NCBI GenBank assembly: GCA_031285685.1
Contig: JAITVS010000181.1
Span: 1-42,297, forward strand
Reading direction: 5' to 3'
Origin: Tannerella sp.
GTDB taxonomy: Bacteria > Bacteroidota > Bacteroidia > Bacteroidales > Tannerellaceae
DNA: 42,297 bases
Of this stretch, positions 28,799 through 38,100 are shown in pieces. The position numbers and the translations under genes are program-made. The notes beneath the pieces were generated by a model. It was not told the DNA's origin. It saw only the letters and a list, made by a program, of their open reading frames with translations, and searched no databases. Every line of letters starts with the position of its first letter. Within the stretch, counting starts at the first letter, position 1.

Positions 28799-28826
28799 GT
28801 ACTTCTCCCGGCTTGTCTTATATTTG
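28796..28826 (+). promoter_or_regulatory. Promoter of the ECF sigma / FecR / STN operon
   Basis: TTTG (28796-28799), 19 bases, then TATATTTG (28819-28826): a perfect vegetative Bacteroidetes promoter 31 bases before the sigma start codon. The cassette is thus probably expressed at a basal level by the housekeeping sigma factor. Confidence 0.7.
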
Positions 28827-28857
28827 TTTCTTCACTTAAAAAATATAAGGCCTGTAT

Positions 28858-29415
28858 ATGCTGAATGATCTTGCCGTATTCAAAAAAATTAAAGAGGGGG
28901 ATGTCAGGACGTTTGAAAAAGTCTTTCGTCAATATTACACTCCGCTTTGCATGTACGCCTTCAGCATAACAGGACGTAAGGACATTGCAGAAGAAATAAT
29001 ACAGGATGTATTCTACAATATATGGAAAGAAAAGGAAAATATACAGATTCTACGCTCCGTAAAGAACTATCTGTACGGAGCTGTAAGAAATCATTCCTTA
29101 CGCTATCAGGAACACCTCATGGTGCAGGAACGTCACCAGGAACATGTCCTAAACGACAATCAGGAAACGGATCTTTCTCCTTTGGAACTATTGGAATACA
29201 AGGAACTGGAAAATGTGATTACGAATATACTAAATAAACTACCGGAACGAAGAATGCAGATTTTCCGGATGCACCGGATGGATGGAAAGAAATATAAAGA
29301 AATTGCCGATTTTTATTCTATTTCCGTAAAAACAGTCGAAGCGGAAATGACAAAAGCATATCACGCGCTGCGGCAAGGAATTGAAAAATATTATACACTT
29401 AATCATGGTATTTAA
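28858..29415 (+). CDS. ECF RNA polymerase sigma factor
   Basis: 185 residues of the Bacteroidetes ECF type found with FecR anti-sigma factors. Region 2 (about 12-78) shows YTPLCMYAFSITGRKDIAEE and VFYNIWKEKENI; region 4 (about 125-178) shows NKLPERRMQIFRMHRMDGKKYKEIADFYSISVKTVEAEM (split here across its two helices). It directs RNA polymerase to the cassette's target genes once released from FecR. Its last 11 bases overlap the start of the fecR-like gene, indicating translational coupling. Which genes it controls is not shown by sequence alone; the paralogue at 27446 is the nearest candidate. Confidence 0.92.
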   Translation: MLNDLAVFKKIKEGDVRTFEKVFRQYYTPLCMYAFSITGRKDIAEEIIQDVFYNIWKEKENIQILRSVKNYLYGAVRNHSLRYQEHLMVQERHQEHVLNDNQETDLSPLELLEYKELENVITNILNKLPERRMQIFRMHRMDGKKYKEIADFYSISVKTVEAEMTKAYHALRQGIEKYYTLNHGI

Positions 29416-30259
29416 AGAAAAAAAACAAGAGGATACAGTAATTGACCAGGCCTGGGATAATTTATATCAGAGGCTCGAAAAAGACGAGTTGCTTCCGGAA
29501 AAAAATACCGTCAGACACAATTTTTTGCGGTCCGACTCTTTCAAAAAGCTCTATGTTGCCGCAGTCCTGATCGCCTGTATTTTTTCCGGATGGTATTTTG
29601 CACGCAAAACCAACCTTCCCGACAAGGAGTTGTTAGTATTATATAACGAAATCAATGCACCGACTCTGGCAACCATGCTGGAGGACGGATCAGTTGTCTA
29701 TCTGTCGGAGCAGGCTTCGTTGAAATATCCGGATCATTTTGCAGAAGATAAAAGAGAAGTTATTTTACACGGAGAAGCTTTTTTCGAAATAAAAAGACAA
29801 TCCGAGCGCCCGTTTTTTATCGACACGGACTTAGCCAAGGTAGAAGTTGTCGGAACGTCTTTCAAAATAAAAAGTGAGAATAGTTCGTCATTCTTATTGT
29901 CAGTGCGCGAAGGAGAGGTACGGGTAACACACAAAAGCCGTCAGCAGGTTCTCACTGTCAAAACAGGAGAAACCGTTTTATTCGATTCCGAACAACTGCA
30001 ATTGGTTAAGAATACAACCAGCTTTGACGAATACTTTAAACGTATTTTATTTAAGGATGAACATCTTAAAAATGTTGCAGTTATTATTAATATGCATTCG
30101 GATTCTATTTATCTGAAAATTGATCCGGAGATAGAGCAACGTGCTATAACATTTACTCTTTCAGAGGAAAGTAGTATCACGGAAATAGCAGAAGTGATCT
30201 GTCTGGCCCTGAATTTAGAACACTCACAACAAGAAAATACAATCTACATTTCAAAATAG
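29405..30259 (+). CDS. FecR-family anti-sigma factor
   Basis: 284 residues from the ATG at 29405; a TTG in frame at 29381 lies further inside the sigma gene. A cytoplasmic N-terminus of about 45 residues (which would hold the sigma factor) leads into one membrane helix (LYVAAVLIACIFSGWYFA), the periplasmic FecR domain with LEDGSVVYLSEQASLKYP, HGEAFFEIKR and VREGEVRVTH, and a C-terminal STN-like repeat (DUF4974, about 215-284). The family transmits a signal from an outer-membrane STN partner to the sigma factor. It overlaps the sigma gene and is followed after 12 bases by the STN protein. Confidence 0.92.
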   Translation: MVFKEKKQEDTVIDQAWDNLYQRLEKDELLPEKNTVRHNFLRSDSFKKLYVAAVLIACIFSGWYFARKTNLPDKELLVLYNEINAPTLATMLEDGSVVYLSEQASLKYPDHFAEDKREVILHGEAFFEIKRQSERPFFIDTDLAKVEVVGTSFKIKSENSSSFLLSVREGEVRVTHKSRQQVLTVKTGETVLFDSEQLQLVKNTTSFDEYFKRILFKDEHLKNVAVIINMHSDSIYLKIDPEIEQRAITFTLSEESSITEIAEVICLALNLEHSQQENTIYISK

Positions 30260-30271
30260 AAACAGCAATCC

Positions 30272-31837
30272 ATGCATCAAGTCATAAAAACATGTTTCAG
30301 CCGCCTTCTATTCATCTGTATGTTGTCTTCCCTTATTGCGATTGACATACAGGCTGACAAACATGATGCGCTTGACAGGATAGTACAGGTATCCAAAAAC
30401 AAGGGAACTATTTATGAATTGCTGAAAGATTTATCCGAACAATCCGGTTACTTGTTCATCTATGACAGTCAGATCATTGACAATGATAAAAAGGTAAAAA
30501 TCACAAAAGGTGAATATTCACTGCGCGATGCGATTTATCTGATTACGGAAAATAACCGGTTACAAATTGACTTATCCGGAACCTATATCCTGTTACGTTT
30601 AGCAGAAACACAAATTCAGGCAAATACAAACGATAGTATTCCGATTCCGGCCCAGGACATACACTTTACAATAAAGGGAGTCCTCTTTGATCAGGAAACC
30701 AAAGAGTCTATCATATTTGCTTCGGTAAGCATTCTGAGTACATCCATCGGAACAATAACAAACCAGGATGGTGGATTCCAGTTAGTTGTTCCCGACTCAC
30801 TGCAAAATCACAAAGTGAAGTTTTCTCATATCGGATATGAAAGTCAGGAAATAGATCTTACCTTATTGAAAGGCGAAACAATTGATTTAGGCCTGAAACC
30901 TCAGGCGATTACTTTACAGGAAGTAGTTGTCAGTACTGTAAATCCGGAGCAGACGTTGAATGATATGCTGAATAATCGTGCAGCGAACTACGCATCCGAA
31001 CCTGCTTACCTGACGACGTTCTATCGGGAAGGTATTGATCATAACTATCGAAACATCGACCTGACCGAGTCCGTACTCCAGATATACAAGACCGGATATA
31101 ACAGAAACGCGGCAAACGACCAAGTGAAATTAATTAAAAAACGCCGCATATTAAACCGGCTGGAGACCGATACCATTTTCCCGAAAATGCGTTCGGGCAT
31201 AAAATCCTGTCTGATACTTGATGTCATAAAAGAACTTCCCGAATTCACCGTTCCCGGTAAAGAAACGCCTTATACATATTCATACAAAGGAAAAACCTTT
31301 GTCGATAACAGACCGGTAAACATCATCTCTTTTCAACAAAAAGAACACATTCAGGAACCATTATATGCCGGGGATTTATATATTGAAGCCGAAAACAAAG
31401 CATTGGTTGAAGTACGCTTTGAAATAAATTCCAGGCTTGCCGATAAAGCAACACATGCGTTTATTGATAAAAAAGCCCTGGGATTAAAGATAGACCTTCA
31501 ACAGGCCCAATATATTGTTTCATATAAACCTTCCGAAGACGGACAATACTATGTCAATCATGTTCGTGGAGACCTCCGGTTTAAAATACGACGAAAAAAA
31601 CGTCTATTCAGTTCACCGTTACATTTCTGGTTTGAAATGGCAACATGTGATATCAAGACAAAAGAAGTAAAATCCTTCCCGCTAAACGAACGGCTCTCGA
31701 CCACGCGTATCTTTGCAGAAACCAAACATACCTACGACAAAAACTTCTGGAAAAACTTCAATATCATCCTCCCCGAAAATGACCTGGAGAACTCCATTAT
31801 TCATAATCTCCATGAAGTTCTAATTACAGAACAATAA
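30272..31837 (+). CDS. STN plus carboxypeptidase-like domain protein without TonB receptor
   Basis: 521 residues. Signal peptide (about 1-28); STN domain (about 38-110, ISYLF-type FIYDSQII and SLRDAIYLIT segments); carboxypeptidase-like regulatory domain (about 130-205, IKGVLFDQETKESIIFASVS and GTITNQDGGFQLVV); a short LQEVVVST linker of the kind that normally precedes a plug; then, instead of plug and barrel, an about 290-residue domain homologous to that of the 27446 protein (NYASEPAYLTTFYREGI, IYKTGYN, LYAGDLYIEAENKALVEVRF). In known systems STN domains contact FecR, so this is the likely input partner of the upstream anti-sigma factor, acting from the periplasm. The protein has no channel. 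Its ligand is unknown. Confidence 0.7.
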   Translation: MHQVIKTCFSRLLFICMLSSLIAIDIQADKHDALDRIVQVSKNKGTIYELLKDLSEQSGYLFIYDSQIIDNDKKVKITKGEYSLRDAIYLITENNRLQIDLSGTYILLRLAETQIQANTNDSIPIPAQDIHFTIKGVLFDQETKESIIFASVSILSTSIGTITNQDGGFQLVVPDSLQNHKVKFSHIGYESQEIDLTLLKGETIDLGLKPQAITLQEVVVSTVNPEQTLNDMLNNRAANYASEPAYLTTFYREGIDHNYRNIDLTESVLQIYKTGYNRNAANDQVKLIKKRRILNRLETDTIFPKMRSGIKSCLILDVIKELPEFTVPGKETPYTYSYKGKTFVDNRPVNIISFQQKEHIQEPLYAGDLYIEAENKALVEVRFEINSRLADKATHAFIDKKALGLKIDLQQAQYIVSYKPSEDGQYYVNHVRGDLRFKIRRKKRLFSSPLHFWFEMATCDIKTKEVKSFPLNERLSTTRIFAETKHTYDKNFWKNFNIILPENDLENSIIHNLHEVLITEQ

Positions 31838-31985
31838 TTATTTATCCATCACTCATTATAAAAACAGAACCTCGTTTGTCAATCAACATTCAACCTGTAT
31901 ATTACCTTTCTGACAGAAATTAGTCCGTTCATAAAGAAAAGAAGACCATTCGTCAGAATAATTTCAGGCTTTCATCATCGACTGT

Positions 31986-31993
31986 TACATTTG
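31986..31993 (+). promoter_or_regulatory. -7 box of the acyltransferase operon
   Basis: TACATTTG matches TAnnTTTG and lies 28 bases before the start codon. Upstream, TTTC at 31962-31965 is a weak -33 candidate at 20 bases. Confidence 0.45.
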
Positions 31994-32021
31994 CTGCATA
32001 ATCATTCTAACCAACAATTCT

Positions 32022-33158
32022 ATGATACGTAGATACGATATTGACAGCCTCAGAGTCATCGCCTTTGCTTTACTGATATTATATCATGTCGGGATGTTTT
32101 TTGTTCCATGGTGGTTTCACATCAAGAACTCAATCATTTATGAAGGATTGATTTACCCGATGCGGTTTCTGAACCAATGGCGGCTTTCATTGTTGTTTGT
32201 TATATCAGGTATGGGAACGTACTATGCTTTACAGAAAAGGAGCGGATTACAATTTGCCGCAGAGCGTATAAAAAGGCTTTTCATTCCCCTCATATTCGGT
32301 ATGATCTTCATTGTACCTCCTCAGGTTTATTTCGAAAGACTGGATAAAGGAGAATTTCATGGAAACTACTTTGAATATTGGCCGGCACACGCATTTGACG
32401 GACTTTATCCGGAAGGGAACATTTCATGGCACCACTTATGGTTCATCTTATACTTACTGATCTTTTCACTATTACTTACCCCTGTTTTCGTCTATCTTAA
32501 AAATCATCCCGACACATGGATCATCAAAAAAATAAAGCAGGCGGGCAGCACCGTTTCCGGTTTATACTTATTCATTATTCCTCTTTTTATATGGAGAATT
32601 ACCTTAGCTCATAAATATCCGCAAACCAATGGTTTGATTAACGACTGGTATAATCTGATAAATTATTGCTCACTGTTCTTTTCCGGTTTCCTGCTGATAT
32701 CAATAAAGGATGTATTCTGGACATCCGTAACAAAAAACAGGCTCCTATTTCTTATAAATGGTATTTTAGGATTTTCATTACTTACCTGTTTATGGGATCA
32801 TACGGGAGATTTCTCCGGTAAACAGTATATTTCGGATTTCGTCAAGGTATTTAATCTCTGGTCGTGGATACTTGCCCTGTCAGGCTATTCTTCAGCTTAT
32901 CTGAATAAACCAAGCAAAGTGCTGGCCTATGCCAATGAGGCTGTATATCCTTTCTATATCCTGCATCAGACAATAATAATAGCATTAGGGTATTACTTGA
33001 AAAATGCGGAACTTTCTTTCTTTCCCAAATTTACGCTTATGGTCATAGGCACGTTCGGCATATCCTGGATCATTTACGAATTCGGAATAAGAAGATATGC
33101 ATTGATAAGACCTTTATTTGGAATGAAGCCCCGATCGCCGGTTCTTAAATCATCATGA
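32022..33158 (+). CDS. Acyltransferase family 3 membrane protein
   Basis: 378 residues with about ten membrane helices. The N-terminal RRYDIDSLRVIAFALLILYH carries the conserved Arg and the helix-1 His of acyltransferase-3/OpgC-like proteins, and a further pattern (WRLSLLFVISGMGTYYALQKR) fits helix 2. The protein ends with a polar tail. Family members move acyl or succinyl groups onto extracytoplasmic sugars, glucans or antibiotics. It resembles OpgC more than the O-antigen acetylases, but the acceptor is unknown. It sits 71 bases before the sensor kinase on the same strand. Confidence 0.85.
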   Translation: MIRRYDIDSLRVIAFALLILYHVGMFFVPWWFHIKNSIIYEGLIYPMRFLNQWRLSLLFVISGMGTYYALQKRSGLQFAAERIKRLFIPLIFGMIFIVPPQVYFERLDKGEFHGNYFEYWPAHAFDGLYPEGNISWHHLWFILYLLIFSLLLTPVFVYLKNHPDTWIIKKIKQAGSTVSGLYLFIIPLFIWRITLAHKYPQTNGLINDWYNLINYCSLFFSGFLLISIKDVFWTSVTKNRLLFLINGILGFSLLTCLWDHTGDFSGKQYISDFVKVFNLWSWILALSGYSSAYLNKPSKVLAYANEAVYPFYILHQTIIIALGYYLKNAELSFFPKFTLMVIGTFGISWIIYEFGIRRYALIRPLFGMKPRSPVLKSS

Positions 33159-33188
33159 AAGAATGACTCCCGGTTCCTTTTTTATATG

Positions 33189-33196
33189 TATTTTTG
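33189..33196 (+). promoter_or_regulatory. Possible -7 box before the LytS-type kinase
   Basis: TATTTTTG matches TAnnTTTG, 33 bases before the kinase start, but no -33 box is seen. It may allow the kinase/regulator pair to be expressed apart from the acyltransferase. Confidence 0.3.
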
Positions 33197-33229
33197 TAAA
33201 GAAACCATTCACTAAATTAAAAATAAAGA

Positions 33230-34279
33230 ATGAAAACCAGGCGCTCCATTTCCCGTTGGGTATATCCGTTTTTTCTGGGGGTTGTTATATTCAATTTCCT
33301 CCGGCTGGCTACCGACCTGCTGAAAGAAGAAAGTTTCTGGGCCGGTTCTTTATTACAACATATCATCTCACAAATAATCCTGATCATTGCATGCTATATC
33401 TATGACATACAATGGAGACATATCATAAAGAAAAAGATAAATACACACGAACAGTATTCTTCTCCTTTAAAAGAATATGCAATTATACTTTTAAGCACGC
33501 TGATACCTCTCAATCTTCTGGCTTTCACCGGCGAATCTATCGGTATCTTTTATATGGGCAACGGCATTATCGACTATGTCGTTCTGAATATTGTTTCCCT
33601 CCCCCTCCTGCTCCTTTATAATGTCATGCTTCAGAATGAAATGATCAGCAAAAACTACAGCGAACAATGTCTGCAATTGGAATTAATAAAAAATAAACAA
33701 TTGGAAACAGAGCTTAATTATCTTAAAGCGCAATATCATCCGCACTTCCTTTTCAATGCCTTAAATACGGTCTACTTTCAGATAAATGAAGAGAACAAAC
33801 CCGCCAGAAAAACAGTGGAGCTTCTCTCCGAATTATTAAGATATCAATTGTACGATGTCAGCAAAATCGTTTCTATTGCTCAGGAAATTGATTTTATCAA
33901 TACATACATTCAGTTCCAACAACTCCGGATGACGGAACGCTTAAGGCTGAATATTCATATAGATACGTCATTAGGCAAAGAAAAAATACATCCTCTCTTA
34001 TTTCAGCCTTTATTGGAAAATGCATTCAAATATGTCGGGGGAGACTATTATATCAACATTGATATCCGGATGGATGAAAAAAAAATCTACTTTTTTATTG
34101 AAAATGCGCTCCCCGACACCCAAACGCCTGACAAGAAAGAGGATAATGGCATCGGCACTGAAAATCTGAAACGAAGACTCGCTCTCTTATATCCAGACAA
34201 ACATCATTTGGAAATTGAACAAAATAAATCTTCCTTTGTTGCAAAATTAATGATAGATACGGATGGACAGGCTTATTAA
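33230..34279 (+). CDS. LytS/YehU-type sensor histidine kinase
   Basis: 349 residues. Four membrane helices (about 12-28, 43-60, 83-103 and 114-135) lead into a coiled linker and the His_kinase core: QYHPHFLFNALNT with phospho-acceptor His172, then LLSELLRYQLYD. The ATPase segment follows (HPLLFQPLLENAFKYVGG and NGIGTENLKRRL). There is no large periplasmic sensor domain, so the signal is probably sensed within or near the membrane. The stop overlaps the response regulator start by 17 bases, the usual sign of a coupled two-component pair. Confidence 0.93.
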   Translation: MKTRRSISRWVYPFFLGVVIFNFLRLATDLLKEESFWAGSLLQHIISQIILIIACYIYDIQWRHIIKKKINTHEQYSSPLKEYAIILLSTLIPLNLLAFTGESIGIFYMGNGIIDYVVLNIVSLPLLLLYNVMLQNEMISKNYSEQCLQLELIKNKQLETELNYLKAQYHPHFLFNALNTVYFQINEENKPARKTVELLSELLRYQLYDVSKIVSIAQEIDFINTYIQFQQLRMTERLRLNIHIDTSLGKEKIHPLLFQPLLENAFKYVGGDYYINIDIRMDEKKIYFFIENALPDTQTPDKKEDNGIGTENLKRRLALLYPDKHHLEIEQNKSSFVAKLMIDTDGQAY

Positions 34280-34976
34280 ATGTGTAATCACAGATGATGA
34301 GCCCATAGCCAGAAAAGGGTTAAAAAGCTATGTGGAGAAAGTTAACTTTCTTACCCTTACAGGCGAGTGTGAAGATGCCATGCAGTTAAACACCCTGTTA
34401 AAAACCATGCAGCCGGATCTGCTTTTTCTGGATATACAAATGCCCCGTATGTCCGGGCTGGAATTGTTATCAACAGTAACCAATCCTCCTAAAATAATTA
34501 TTACTTCCGCATATGAACAATATGCCCTGAAAGGATATGAATTTGATGTCATTGACTATTTATTAAAACCCATCACTTTCGAACGTTTCACAAAAGCCGT
34601 AAACAAAGCATATGACATAATCCGGAAAGAATACGAAACGAATGGAGAAGCATATATTTTTGTAAAAAGTAATAAGCTGCTTAAAAAGATATTAATTAAA
34701 GACATTCTATTCATTGAAAGCCTGGAAAATTATGTAATAATTCATACAACAGAATCCAAAGAAATTGTATATACTACATTAAAGCATCTGTTCCATTCCC
34801 TCCCGACGGATAAATTCCTCCAGGTACATCGTTCATACATTATACAAATGCAACACGTCAGTTCTATTGACGGGAATCAACTGGTCGTCAGAAATCATAA
34901 AATTCCCGTAGCGCGTAATCTCCGGGAGAAAACATTCAAAACGATTCTGTGTAACCACCTTATTTCAAGAGATTAA
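34263..34976 (+). CDS. LytTR-family response regulator
   Basis: 237 residues. The receiver domain (about 1-120) has the acidic pocket TDDEP at 10-14, phospho-acceptor Asp57 (LFLDIQMPRMSG) and the conserved Lys in DYLLKPI. The LytTR DNA-binding domain (about 135-237) shows ILFIESLENYVIIHT and FLQVHRSYIIQ. It overlaps and pairs with the kinase. Targets of LytTR regulators are often nearby, so the acyltransferase upstream is a reasonable candidate, unproven. Confidence 0.93.
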   Translation: MDRLIKCVITDDEPIARKGLKSYVEKVNFLTLTGECEDAMQLNTLLKTMQPDLLFLDIQMPRMSGLELLSTVTNPPKIIITSAYEQYALKGYEFDVIDYLLKPITFERFTKAVNKAYDIIRKEYETNGEAYIFVKSNKLLKKILIKDILFIESLENYVIIHTTESKEIVYTTLKHLFHSLPTDKFLQVHRSYIIQMQHVSSIDGNQLVVRNHKIPVARNLREKTFKTILCNHLISRD

Positions 34977-35028
34977 AAAAAGGACGCATTTCTTTCTTAT
35001 AAAAAAAGGTCGGAGACAAAAAAAGTGA

Positions 35029-35036
35029 TACATTTG
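35029..35036 (+). promoter_or_regulatory. -7 box of the hybrid two-component gene
   Basis: TACATTTG matches TAnnTTTG but lies 134 bases before the start codon at 35171 and has no good -33 partner. If used, it gives an unusually long leader. Confidence 0.35.
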
Positions 35037-35170
35037 CATCATCAAATATAACAAAAGCGCACCGGAGATAAAACATGATCAATCACAAAAAACCATAACA
35101 TCCGCAATTTATTTTGCAAGTCGGAATTATATCTGATACAAGCATAATTAAAAAATTACACCTTAATAAT

Positions 35171-38100
35171 ATGAACTACAGAATTCCACCGATATTCATC
35201 GCATTCTTTTTTTTACTGTCCTGTACAGGCAAAGATAACGTATTCAGGACCGGTCAAAATACAATATACTCCATTCACGCACCACGAAATTCATCCCAGA
35301 TATCATTTCTCAATGTCAATTCGTTTTGTCAGGATTCATTGGGATATATGTGGATAGCAACTTTAGGCGGATTAAACCGGTATAACGGGTATGAGTACCT
35401 TCATTATGTACATGATGAAACGGATTCGACATCGATTGACCATGACTTCGTTTTTTCCGTATTCCTGGATTCCTCCAACAGATTATGGGCCGGCACCACG
35501 ATGGGGGTAAACCGGTATGATTTTCAGGGCAAAGGATTTGAGCATTATCAGGCACCGGCTGCTCCGGTCTATTCTTTTTTTGAAGACCATAACCATAAGA
35601 TCTGGGTAGCTTCCACCTCCGGCCCGGGTTGGATCGATACGACGAATAAGAGCATTCACACGCCCTGGTCTCATCAGAATGTGAATCTTTATTGGGAAGA
35701 TAACTTTCATCGATTATGGATGGGACTAAGTGGGACGTATGGTCTTGCCGTTCTCAAAAACAACGAATCATGGGAATATTTTTCTTTACCCGGAAACCGG
35801 GAAGTCATCTGCAAATATTCCGATCCTCAGGGAAGGTGGTGGTTAGGGACAAATGCCGGTTTAATTCTGTTTGATCCGGTCACACAGACATTCAAAGACA
35901 TTCCGGCTCCCTGTTTAAATGACCCCAGATTAAATAAAACCCGGATAAATTTCATACAAGAAGTCGAACCTTTGAAAATATTAATCGGAACCACAACCCA
36001 GGGGTTATTCCAATATGATTTTATCTCACAAACTTTATCATACAATGAGCCTGTGAGATTTAATCCCTTCCAGTCTGCCCAATTAATGTCCTGTTATATT
36101 GACAAACAGGAAAATATATGGATTGGTTCTTATGATAAAGGTATCACCGTCACCAGTAAATATCCGGATTATTTTAATCCGGATCATACGCTGAACGATC
36201 TGATTCGATATAAATTCGTCACAAGAGTCGTGGAAGACAAAGCGAAGAATCTCTGGATAAGTACAAGGTATGACGGTCTTTATCGCTATGCTCCGGACGG
36301 CAGGTTTATAAAATATACCGTAACAAACTCCGACCTGTTTCCGGACGGAAATGACTTCCTTGAATCACTTTTCATCGATTCAAAGAACAGGATCTGGATC
36401 GGTTTTGATAATCAATTAGTCACAGGAAATATTCTGCCTGACGGCCGGATTCAGTTGCTGAACCGTATCTATCTGAAACATGTAAGATCTATCAAAGAAG
36501 ATCCGGAAGGAAATATATGGTTAGGTACCTGGGAAGGATTATTCAAATTATCCGGAGAAGATTCTTCATCTACAACATCACATGAATTTTATCATGCAAA
36601 TGTTCCCGATATATGTATACTTCATTCAGGGGATTTATTTTTTTCATCTTATGGAGAGGGTATTTTCAGAATACGGAAGGGGGATACTATCCCGGAAAAA
36701 TTAGATTTGCATGAAGATTTAAATGGGGTATCGGTCAGATGCATAACCATTTTTGAAGATTCACAAAACAGGATCTGGATGGGTAGTTACGGCAGAAGAA
36801 TGTTATGCTACGCAAACGGAACATGCACAGGATATACCTGGAATGACGGTTTACCCAGTAACAATGTATTATGCATCCAGGAAGATGCACACGGAGACGT
36901 ATGGATGAGCACATCTTACGGCATCTCGAAATTAAAACTGTCCGGTTCGAAAGCGGTATTCAGTAACTATTCCTATAATGACGGGACACAAGGAAATCAG
37001 TTTCACGAAAAAGCCGGTTGCAGAAAATCCGACGGAAGAATCTTTTTTGCCGGCAATCACGGGCTTACGTTTTTTAATCCCGTAGCCATTCTGCCCAACA
37101 ATACTCCTCCCGTAATACATCTGGAAGACCTGAAAATTTCAAACCATAGTGTACGCCCGGGACCAGACGGTTCCGTTTTATCAAAAGATATCGCAGTCAC
37201 GGATAAAATCATTCTCAATCATAAACAAACGACAATTTCCATCGATTATGCCGGGATAGACTTTTTATATCCCGAAAAGCTAACCTACAAATATAAAATG
37301 GATGGTATTGACTCCGAATGGAACTATGTAGATAATTTCCGGAGAGCTTCCTATTCGAACATTCCGGCGGGAAAATATACATTTTTTGTAAGTGCAATAA
37401 ACAGTGATGGCATCGAAAGCACGCAGCCTGCCAGCATAGAAATAATAGTCAAACCGGCACCCTGGTTTTCATGGCAGGCCTGGCTGCTGTATTTCTTATT
37501 GCTTTTTTCAATTGTATATTTTTTATTCCGGACATGGTTCAATATAAAAATAAACCGTCAGAAACTGGAAGTAGAACATAATGAAAGACAAAGAGAAAAA
37601 GAGGTATCCGAGATGAAAATAAATTTCTTTACAAATATCTCGCATGAATTACGTACTCCCCTAACCCTTATTTCGGCTCCGTTGGAACAGTTATTATCCA
37701 ACCCGCCCTCAGATGAAACAAACTTATCATTACTCAGCACCATTTCCCGGAATGTCCAGAGTATGTTGAGGCTTATCAACCAGCTTCTTGACTTCAGAAA
37801 AGTCGAAAACGGAGTGTTGTCATTACAAGTACAGAATGTCGATATGATTACACAGATAAAACATATTTACAAGGCTTTTACGTATCACGCCGAAAAAAAA
37901 CGGGTTAATTTATATTACAAGAATCATGTTTCTTGTCTATATATGTGGACGGATATCGATAAAATCGAAAAGATCCTGCATAATCTCCTCTCCAATGCGC
38001 TGAAGTACACACCGGAAAATGGTACGGTTGAAATTACAACAAAAGAATTAACCAACATCGAAGCCGGTAAAAAATATCCGGATCTCAGGAATACAGATGA

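Noticed and set aside
28721..28857. The palindrome at 28779-28798 as a terminator for the 27446 gene
   Set aside because: It is A+T-only apart from a central G and C, has no loop and sits within the downstream promoter, so a terminator role is unlikely.
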